Below, one piece after another: positions 38,212 through 44,499 of a stretch of DNA of 44,499 bases. Source of the stretch: Haliscomenobacteraceae bacterium (lineage in GTDB: Bacteria > Bacteroidota > Bacteroidia > Chitinophagales > Saprospiraceae); assembly GCA_947501115.1 (NCBI GenBank), contig CANMVX010000031.1:1-44499 (forward strand), given 5' to 3'. The position numbers and the translations under genes were made by a program. Within the stretch, counting starts at the first letter, position 1, and the number at the start of each line of letters is the position of its first letter. The notes beneath the pieces were generated by a model that saw nothing but the letters and a program-made list of their open reading frames with translations, searched no databases and had not been told where the DNA came from.

Positions 38212-39081
38212 ATGAGACAACTTAAGATTACCAAATCTATTACAAACAGAGAGAGTCAGTCGCTGGAAAAGTATTTACAGGAAATCGGTAAAGTAGATTT
38301 ACTTACGCCGGAAGAAGAAGTTGATTTAGCGAAAACGATTAAGGAAGGGGATCAAGCCTCGCTCGAGAAGTTGACGAAGGCCAATCTTCGTTTCGTTGTC
38401 TCCGTTGCCAAGCAATACCAAAACCAAGGTTTGTCCTTAAGTGATCTCATAAATGAGGGTAATCTTGGTCTTATTAAAGCCGCACAGCGCTTTGATGAAA
38501 CAAGAGGTTTTAAATTTATTTCTTATGCTGTTTGGTGGATTCGTCAATCTATCCTTCAGGCTTTAGCTGAACAATCAAGAATTGTTCGTCTTCCTTTGAA
38601 TAAGGTGGGTTCGCTAAATAAAATAAATAAGGCGTTTTCTGAATTGGAACAGGAGTTCGAAAGAGAACCTTCTCCTGAAGAATTAGCTACCCTCTTGGAG
38701 ATTCCCACCGAGGAAGTAGAAACTACCCTGGGCGTTGCGGCCAGACACGTTTCTATGGACGCCCCCTTTGTTGAAGGTGAAGATAATTCCCTGCTGGATG
38801 TATTAGAAAATGCAGGAACGCCAGGTACCGACCAGGAACTGGATTATTATGAGTCATTACGCCGTGAAATTGAGCGCTCTCTGAGTACTTTAACAGACAG
38901 ACAATGTGATGTTATCAAGCTTTATTTTGGTATCGGTGTCGAACATCCTATGTCCCTGGAAGATATAGGTGACAAATTTGGCCTTACACGTGAACGCGTT
39001 AGACAAATTAAAGATAAAGCCATTAATAAACTTAGATCTGCTAACAGAAGCCGTTTATTGAAAAATTATTTAGGAGCCTAA
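38212..39081 (+). CDS. rpoD: Primary sigma factor RpoD (short Bacteroidota type)
   Basis: The 289 residue sigma-70 protein starts with [15 protein letters not shown] and goes directly into region 1.2 ([19 protein letters not shown]); region 1.1 is absent, as is usual in this phylum. Region 2 has [26 protein letters not shown], region 3 [20 protein letters not shown], and region 4 [22 protein letters not shown]. It directs RNA polymerase to housekeeping promoters with the -33/-7 boxes seen at 4609 and at its own start. A strong terminator follows. Confidence 0.96.
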   Translation: MRQLKITKSITNRESQSLEKYLQEIGKVDLLTPEEEVDLAKTIKEGDQASLEKLTKANLRFVVSVAKQYQNQGLSLSDLINEGNLGLIKAAQRFDETRGFKFISYAVWWIRQSILQALAEQSRIVRLPLNKVGSLNKINKAFSELEQEFEREPSPEELATLLEIPTEEVETTLGVAARHVSMDAPFVEGEDNSLLDVLENAGTPGTDQELDYYESLRREIERSLSTLTDRQCDVIKLYFGIGVEHPMSLEDIGDKFGLTRERVRQIKDKAINKLRSANRSRLLKNYLGA

Positions 39082-39105
39082 ATTGGTTTCTCAAAAATAT
39101 TAGAT

Positions 39106-39146
39106 ATCGGAGAAAAAGGTATAATTTTTCTCCGATTCTTTTTTTA
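39106..39146 (+). terminator. Terminator after rpoD
   Basis: ATCGGAGAAAAA (39106-39117) pairs perfectly over 12 bp with 39125-39136 around a 7 nt loop, followed by TCTTTTTTTATA. It starts 25 nt after the rpoD stop. The tail reaches the last codon of the convergent Lrp-type gene. Confidence 0.9.
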
Positions 39147-39671
39147 TATAATTTCCAGCGCGTTAGTATCAAAAAAGGCGTCATCTATTTCCCCGTTTTC
39201 CGAGGTGTCTAAAAAAAGATTCCTCTCTATGCCCGCCTCCAGTGAAATAAAAGTCTCCGTGCGCTGTATGCCAGGTATTTCCTGTATAGAATGTAAAACC
39301 TCTCGCAAATGATTGGTGTCCCGGCAAATAACCTTAGTGAAAATATTGTACAATCCAGTGGTATAATGAGCCGACACAATCTCAGGAATATTTTCAAGGC
39401 CTTCTATGGCTGACGTATAATGTGAACTCTTGTCTAAGTAAATGCCTAAAAAGGCCGTAACATCATACCCTAATTTCTCTGGATTAACGCTTAAGTGGTA
39501 TCCCTTAACTATGCCGCTTTCTTCCAGCTTTTTCATTCTAACATGAATAGTTCCGCCACTCACCTGAAGTTTTTTGGCAATCTCAGTATAGGGAATCTTT
39601 ACATTTCTCATTAAGATGGAAAGTATCTGATGGTCTAGTTTGTCTATGTCTGGAAGTTGTCCCATTTTCAA
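39144..39671 (-). CDS. Lrp/AsnC family transcriptional regulator
   Basis: The 175 residue protein has an N-terminal winged helix-turn-helix (LDHQILSILMRNVKIPYTEI, then AKKLQVSGGTIHVRMKKLEESGIVKGYH) and a C-terminal RAM/effector domain (VTAFLGIYLDK to RTETFISL). The family forms dimers to octamers and senses amino acids. It carries a short acidic C-terminal extension after residue 150. A second Met is at residue 3 (39665). It diverges from the S41 protease/gcvP pair across a 111 bp region with a palindrome and repeats, so it may control itself or those genes. Confidence 0.9.
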   Translation of the reverse strand: MKMGQLPDIDKLDHQILSILMRNVKIPYTEIAKKLQVSGGTIHVRMKKLEESGIVKGYHLSVNPEKLGYDVTAFLGIYLDKSSHYTSAIEGLENIPEIVSAHYTTGLYNIFTKVICRDTNHLREVLHSIQEIPGIQRTETFISLEAGIERNLFLDTSENGEIDDAFFDTNALEII

Positions 39672-39693
39672 TTTTTTTAAATAAATCGCTATT

Positions 39694-39762
39694 TTTTGCT
39701 AAAATAATAAATATGACCCATTAAATAAGGCTTATTTTGCTAATTTCTTTTAATTATCTTTG
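39694..39762 (+). promoter_or_regulatory. Palindrome, direct repeats and -7 box between lrp-type gene and S41 protease
   Basis: AAATAAG-G-CTTATTT at 39723-39737 is a 15 bp palindrome with one central base. TTTTGCTAA occurs twice, at 39694-39702 and 39735-39743, 41 bp apart (about four helical turns). TATCTTTG at 39755-39762 matches the -7 box fully and lies 20 nt before the protease ATG, but no -33 box is at the standard spacing, which suits an activated or repressed promoter. Binding by the Lrp-type protein is inference. Confidence 0.45.
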
Positions 39763-39782
39763 CTTTCCATAATCTTAAAGCC

Positions 39783-41282
39783 ATGTCTCGACATAAATCT
39801 GGAAGGGAAAACCTTCAACTTATTTTTCCTCTTATCGCCGCTTTGTTCTTAATCATTGGTTTTATTCTAGGGAGTTTTTTTGCTCCCCTGGGACGCGTTA
39901 AAACCTTGTATCCTGAAAATTCTTCCGCGATAAGTACCCTGAACGATGCTTTGGGATTTTTGTCCTCTAAATATGTAGATCCCCTGGATAAGGATAGTCT
40001 CGCCGAAGAAGCTATCTCCTTTTGGATGAGTAATTTAGATCCTTTCTCTGCCTATATAAAGCCTAATGATCTGGCTTGGATGAATGAAAGATTATCTGGC
40101 TCTTATGTAGGTATTGGTATTGAATTTATGATTAAAAATGACTCTATTCTGGTTGTTTCCGTTTTGGAAAATGGTCCGGCTGCTACAGCAGGAATGCAGG
40201 TAGGTGATATTTTATTAGCGGCTGGGTCGGCTATTCTTGATAAAACAAGCCAATCAAATCCGGAAAATATTATTAAAAATGTTCGTGGAAAGGAAGGTTC
40301 TTCTGTCGTTGTAAAAATATACAGACCTTCTACCGGAAAATTTATTTCCCTAAAATGTATAAGGAAAGGATTGGATATGCCCAGTGTTGGTCCCTATCTA
40401 AACTATAATAAAAATATTGGCTACATAAAAATAAAGGAATTTAGTGCTACAACAGACCAGGAATTTATGTTCGCGATGGATTCTCTTTTTGGTAAACAAG
40501 GGAGCAAGAAAGATTTAATTCTGGATCTTAGGGGAAATCCCGGGGGCTATCTGGAAAAAGCTACGCACATGTTAAATCAATTGATTCCCGAATCTGGCAA
40601 GGTTATGGTTTCAACAAAATCTAAATCGGGAAAGGAGACGGTCTTCAAATCTTCAGGACGCCCCTTTTTTCCAACGGCAAATATTATCGTTCTAATGGAC
40701 GAAAATGCTGCTTCGGCTAGTGAGATTGTTGCCGGGGCGCTTCAAGATCTTAAAAGAGCTACTATTATTGGGCATCGTTCCTTTGGTAAAGGACTTGTGC
40801 AAGCACAATATAAGCTGTCAAATGGTGGAGCGCTGAAGTTAACCATCGCAAAGTTCTACACTCCTTCCGGGAAACTTATCCAAAATCCTTACCAAAAAGG
40901 AGATACAAGTACCATCAAAAGAGGCATATTTCCAGATGTGCTGATTCCCTTAGTATCGACGGATACGTCGGAATTATGGGAAAATGCAAAACGATTAACC
41001 ATTCCTTTTGTTATTAAAAATAAACCAGACGGATTTTTAACCTATAATCCCGCAAAGGGTAAGGTGGCTACCGTAAATTGGGCTGCTTTTTTACCTGAAA
41101 ACAAATTGGTCTCTGCTTATTTAAAGGAGTTCAATTTGGGTGATGAAGTTAGATTATCTGCCTGGAAAAGATTAAAAGTAGCCTACGCGAAACAATATTT
41201 GGGCACCGAAGCGGCGATGAGCATAGAATTTGAGGTGGATCCTTTTTTGAAAGAAGCTATACGCAACTTAGAAAATAAGTAA
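39783..41282 (+). CDS. S41 family C-terminal processing peptidase
   Basis: The 499 residue protein has an N-terminal membrane anchor or signal segment (about residues 13-36), a helical region, a PDZ domain (about 100-190, SYVGIGIEFM, GPAATAGMQVGD) and the S41 catalytic domain. The Ser-Lys dyad is S311 in ENAASASE and K336 in RSFGKG, 25 residues apart as in the family. It cleaves periplasmic proteins from the C-terminus. After the catalytic part there is an extra C-terminal domain of about 110 residues. gcvP follows after 71 nt, but a shared transcript is not certain. Confidence 0.92.
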   Translation: MSRHKSGRENLQLIFPLIAALFLIIGFILGSFFAPLGRVKTLYPENSSAISTLNDALGFLSSKYVDPLDKDSLAEEAISFWMSNLDPFSAYIKPNDLAWMNERLSGSYVGIGIEFMIKNDSILVVSVLENGPAATAGMQVGDILLAAGSAILDKTSQSNPENIIKNVRGKEGSSVVVKIYRPSTGKFISLKCIRKGLDMPSVGPYLNYNKNIGYIKIKEFSATTDQEFMFAMDSLFGKQGSKKDLILDLRGNPGGYLEKATHMLNQLIPESGKVMVSTKSKSGKETVFKSSGRPFFPTANIIVLMDENAASASEIVAGALQDLKRATIIGHRSFGKGLVQAQYKLSNGGALKLTIAKFYTPSGKLIQNPYQKGDTSTIKRGIFPDVLIPLVSTDTSELWENAKRLTIPFVIKNKPDGFLTYNPAKGKVATVNWAAFLPENKLVSAYLKEFNLGDEVRLSAWKRLKVAYAKQYLGTEAAMSIEFEVDPFLKEAIRNLENK

Positions 41283-41353
41283 TTACTGATTTTTTGACAA
41301 CCAACTTTGTTTTAATAATGTTTACCTTTTTTTCATTTTAAACTATACATGAA

Positions 41354-44212
41354 ATGTCCAATTTTCGTATCACTGACCAGTTTGTAAATAGACATATTGG
41401 TCCAAATGAGATGGAACAACAAGAGATGCTGAATTTTATTTCCGCTGACTCTTTAGATGTATTGATGACTGATACGATTCCAGAGGCCATTCGTTTAAAT
41501 CATGATTTACCTCTCCCGGAACCTATGTCTGAGTATGAATATCTAAGGGAGTTAAGGGGGCTTGCCAGTAAAAATAAACTTTTTAAAACCTACATCGGAA
41601 GAGGGTATTACGGTACCTGGACGCCTTCTGTTATCAATAGGTCGATATTTCAAAACCCAGGCTGGTACACTCAATATACACCGTATCAGGCGGAAATTGC
41701 GCAAGGAAGACTTGAAGCTATTTTGAATTTTCAGACAATGGTCTGTGATTTAACCGGTTTGCCTGTGGCTAATGCTTCTTTGCTCGACGAAGGGACCGCT
41801 GCAGCGGAAGCTATGACGCTTTTTTTTGGTGTGAAAAATAAAAAAAATAAATCGGTTCTAGCTAATCGGTTTTTAGTTTCTGACAGAGTTTTTCCACAAA
41901 CTATTTCCGTCCTGAAAACAAGAGCAGAACCTTTGGGTATCGATATTGTCATCATGCCTTTCGCCGATTTTGATTTATCGGAATCTACCTTCGGTGTGCT
42001 CATTCAATACCCTGATTCTGAAGGTTCCGTAGAAGATTTTTCGGCGCTAACGGCTGATGCCAAATCCAAAGAAATTTATGTAACCGTTGCCTGTGATTTA
42101 ATGAGTCTGGCTTTGTTGGAGGCTCCCGGTGTTTGGGGCGCTGATTGTGCCGTAGGAAATGCCCAAAGATTTGGTGTGCCCATGGGTTTCGGTGGTCCTC
42201 ATGCGGCTTACTTTGCTATAAGTGAGGAATTTAAACGCTTAATTCCTGGAAGGATTATTGGGGTTTCTGTCGATAAGTTAGGAAATCCAGCCCTTAGAAT
42301 GGCGCTTCAAACCAGAGAACAACATATTCGCAGAGAAAAAGCTACCTCTAATATTTGTACTGCTCAAGCCTTGCTGGCTATTATGGCCAGTATGTACGCA
42401 GTCTATCACGGGCCCAAAGGTATTTTTCAGATTTCAAAAAGAATACATGATTTAACCTCTTTACTTGCTGCTAATTTACGCAAACTTGACATTTCATTCC
42501 CTCATTCATCCTTTTTTGACACGCTTACCATAGATTGTTCCCCAGGGTTTAAAATGTTGGTTCGCGAAGAAGCTGAAAAAAGAAATATTAATTTTTTCTA
42601 TAATACCCAATCCCTACAGATTTCAATAGACGAAACTGTTCTTTTAGAGGACATCAAAGAAATTTTTAAGGTTTTTTGTGCGGCAACAGGTCGAAATTTA
42701 GACTTTAATGAAAATGAAGTATTAGGAATAAATATTGCTGAACCCCTTCAAAGAAAATCATCTTTCCTAACGCATCCGGTTTTCAATTCTTATCATACGG
42801 AGAGTAAAATGATGCGGTATATCCGGAGATTGGAAAACAAGGACTTGTCTTTGGTTCATGGAATGATTGCGTTGGGTTCATGTACCATGAAACTCAATGC
42901 TGCCAGTGAATTGTTACCCGTTTCATGGCCTGAATTCGCTAATATTCACCCTATGGTACCCGAAAATCAGGCAGCTGGTTATCATGAGCTTTTTAATGAT
43001 TTGGAAAGCTGGCTTTGTGCCGTAACTGGTTTTACCGCATGTTCGTTGCAGCCCAACTCTGGTGCTCAAGGTGAATATGCAGGTTTGTTGACCATTCGTA
43101 AATATTTTCAGTTTCATAAGCAGGATAATAGAAATATTGCCCTCATTCCCTCTTCAGCCCATGGAACAAATCCGGCTAGTGCAGTAATGGCAGGTATGAA
43201 GGTGGTTGTGGTAGATTGTGACGCCAATGGAAATGTCGATTTTGATGATTTAAAAATGAAGGCTGCCGCCCATTCCGAAAATTTAGCCGTTTTAATGGTT
43301 ACCTATCCTTCGACTCACGGCGTTTTTGAAACCAGAATTAAGGAAATTGTAGATCTTGTGCACCATCATGGTGGTAGAGTTTATCTTGACGGTGCCAATA
43401 TGAATGCTCAGGTAGGTTTAACCAGCCCCGGATTTATTGGCGCGGATGTTTGTCATTTGAATCTTCACAAAACTTTTGCTATTCCTCATGGTGGAGGTGG
43501 CCCTGGTATGGGGCCAATTTGTGTTAATGACGATTTAGCTCCATTTTTACCGGGTAAAAACAATGCAGATATTCCAGGGTATGATGTGTCTGCCAGTACT
43601 TATGGCAGTGCAAGTATATTGTTAATTAGTTATGCTTATATTAAAATGTTAGGTGCTGAGGGAGTTACTCAGGCTACCAGAATAGCCATTTTAAATGCTA
43701 ATTACATAAAGAATAAACTTGAAAATGATTTTGATGTCCTTTATTTGGGGGAAAAGGGTAGAAGTGCACACGAACTTATATTAGACCTCAGACCGTTTAA
43801 GCAGTGGATTAGTGCCGAAGATGTTGCAAAACGACTGATTGATTACGGATTTCATGCACCAACCCTTTCTTTTCCAGTGGCAGGGACCATTATGATTGAA
43901 CCCACGGAAAGTGAGGATAAAGATGAACTAGACAGATTTTGTTTGGCTATGTTGGAAATAAAAAAAGAAATAGTAGAGATAATGAATGGCGTGTATGATG
44001 TTGACAATAACGTGTTACACAATGCACCTCATACTCAAGCGCTTGTTACTGCTAACGAATGGTCTTTTCCATATTCCAGAGAAAAGGCTGCTTTCCCACT
44101 TCCTTATCTACATCAGGGGTATAAATTTTGGCCAAGCGTAGCCAGAATTGATGGTGCCTACGGTGACAGAAATCTGGTATGTACTTGTCCTCCACTTTCA
44201 TCGTATGAATAA
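41354..44212 (+). CDS. gcvP: Glycine dehydrogenase (decarboxylating), P-protein
   Basis: The 952 residue single-chain P-protein decarboxylates glycine and passes aminomethyl to lipoyl GcvH. The N-terminal half has FVNRHIGPNEMEQQEML and YIGRGYYGTW; the C-terminal half carries the PLP lysine K706 in NLHKTFAIPHGGGGPG and ends with FWPSVARIDGAYGDRNLVC. Length matches the fused alpha2 form. gcvT and gcvH are not nearby. The closest regulator is the Lrp-type gene; in enterics Lrp activates the gcv operon, but here the S41 gene lies between. A strong terminator follows. Confidence 0.97.
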   Translation: MSNFRITDQFVNRHIGPNEMEQQEMLNFISADSLDVLMTDTIPEAIRLNHDLPLPEPMSEYEYLRELRGLASKNKLFKTYIGRGYYGTWTPSVINRSIFQNPGWYTQYTPYQAEIAQGRLEAILNFQTMVCDLTGLPVANASLLDEGTAAAEAMTLFFGVKNKKNKSVLANRFLVSDRVFPQTISVLKTRAEPLGIDIVIMPFADFDLSESTFGVLIQYPDSEGSVEDFSALTADAKSKEIYVTVACDLMSLALLEAPGVWGADCAVGNAQRFGVPMGFGGPHAAYFAISEEFKRLIPGRIIGVSVDKLGNPALRMALQTREQHIRREKATSNICTAQALLAIMASMYAVYHGPKGIFQISKRIHDLTSLLAANLRKLDISFPHSSFFDTLTIDCSPGFKMLVREEAEKRNINFFYNTQSLQISIDETVLLEDIKEIFKVFCAATGRNLDFNENEVLGINIAEPLQRKSSFLTHPVFNSYHTESKMMRYIRRLENKDLSLVHGMIALGSCTMKLNAASELLPVSWPEFANIHPMVPENQAAGYHELFNDLESWLCAVTGFTACSLQPNSGAQGEYAGLLTIRKYFQFHKQDNRNIALIPSSAHGTNPASAVMAGMKVVVVDCDANGNVDFDDLKMKAAAHSENLAVLMVTYPSTHGVFETRIKEIVDLVHHHGGRVYLDGANMNAQVGLTSPGFIGADVCHLNLHKTFAIPHGGGGPGMGPICVNDDLAPFLPGKNNADIPGYDVSASTYGSASILLISYAYIKMLGAEGVTQATRIAILNANYIKNKLENDFDVLYLGEKGRSAHELILDLRPFKQWISAEDVAKRLIDYGFHAPTLSFPVAGTIMIEPTESEDKDELDRFCLAMLEIKKEIVEIMNGVYDVDNNVLHNAPHTQALVTANEWSFPYSREKAAFPLPYLHQGYKFWPSVARIDGAYGDRNLVCTCPPLSSYE

Positions 44213-44235
44213 GAGAGAAACTTATCTTTAGGCAT

Positions 44236-44278
44236 AAAAAATCCTTGGTCAGTTATATTGACCAAGGATTTTTTTTTG
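44236..44278. terminator. Strong bidirectional-looking terminator after gcvP
   Basis: ATCCTTGGTCA (44241-44251) pairs perfectly with 44259-44269 over 11 bp with a 7 nt loop. A run of A before the stem and a T tract after it (44269-44277) allow use from either strand. It lies 24 nt after the gcvP stop. Confidence 0.9.
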
Positions 44279-44326
44279 CATTGGGCTATTCAAGTTACAA
44301 ATGAAACATTATAATTTAAACAAACT

Positions 44327-44498
44327 CGCTATCTATCATCTGTGAAATCTTGAAATCCTAAAAATCCGTGATTCAGAACCAGGGAGTTAGGGTAAATATT
44401 AAATAAAAACCTATCGGGGAGAAGACGCGAAGCATCGCGTCTCTACGATAATTTTGTACAAAAACGCTATCTATCATCTGTGAAATCTTAAAATCCTA
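44327..44498. repeat. 34 bp direct repeats at the window end
   Basis: The 34 bp sequence starting CGCTATCTATCATCTGTGAA occurs at 44327-44360 and 44465-44498, identical at 33 of 34 positions and 138 bp apart. The array may continue past the window. No ORF of note spans it. Such short AT-rich CTGTGAAATC-type repeats are common between genes in Bacteroidota. Confidence 0.75.
44423..44442. repeat. GACGCGA hairpin repeat (REP-like)
   Basis: AGACGCGA (44423-44430) and TCGCGTCT (44435-44442) form a perfect 8 bp stem with loop AGCA, flanked by GGGGAGA and CTAC. It is GC-rich against its surroundings and resembles the GAGACGCG...CGCGTCTC intergenic palindromes scattered in Bacteroidota genomes. It lies between the two 34 bp repeats. 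Confidence 0.6.
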
Positions 44499-44499
44499 T

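Overview
The window is a 44.5 kb piece of a Bacteroidota chromosome. Several features point there: AT-rich DNA, genes without clear Shine-Dalgarno sites, two textbook Bacteroidota promoters (a -33 TTG-type box, 20 nt, then a -7 TAnnTTTG box), a short primary sigma factor without region 1.1, a type IX secretion C-terminal sorting domain on a subtilase, and a BshB1-type bacillithiol deacetylase. The family or genus cannot be fixed by eye; a Saprospiria/Chitinophagia-like lineage is only a guess.

Layout. (a) 1-3264: the tail of an unknown gene and its terminator, then three exported-protein genes: a redoxin with a C-terminal PIGC motif, a protein joining a CxxCH motif to a copper type II monooxygenase-like domain, and an unrecognised secreted protein. 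(b) 3323-4586: a XerC/D-type recombinase and a short ribosome hibernation factor. (c) 4609-18046: the classic translation/transcription cluster, read in one direction: tRNA-Thr, -Tyr, -Gly, -Thr, tuf, tRNA-Trp, secE, nusG, rplK, rplA, rplJ, rplL, rpoB, rpoC. It has a consensus promoter in front, a strong terminator behind and hairpins at several junctions. (d) 18096-20138: a CPA2-type cation/proton antiporter. (e) 20178-20577: a small repeat-bounded insertion at the 3' end of alaS. (f) 20560-26206: alaS (-), then M23 peptidase and a zinc-ribbon membrane protein (+), then a GNAT acetyltransferase (-). (g) 26287-28740: a YtcJ-like amidohydrolase directly abutting bshB1, followed by GC-rich tandem repeats. 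(h) 29003-31812: M42 aminopeptidase and pyrE (-), Nudix hydrolase and 2Fe-2S ferredoxin (+). (i) 31809-37995 (-): a T9SS-exported subtilase, a solitary AddB/RecB-like nuclease and a START-like protein. (j) 38110-44278: rpoD with a perfect promoter and terminator, a divergent Lrp/AsnC regulator, an S41 C-terminal processing protease, and gcvP with a strong terminator. The last 220 bases hold intergenic repeats that run off the window.

Most of the window is conserved housekeeping DNA. The parts most worth a second look are the redoxin / CxxCH-copper oxygenase / unknown protein trio, the 338 bp element at alaS with terminal inverted repeats and 31 bp direct repeats, the GC-rich 72 bp repeat pair after bshB1, and the degenerate AddB-like nuclease. 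I did not find a clear new defence or biosynthetic system. All calls rest on reading motifs by eye; no database search was run.
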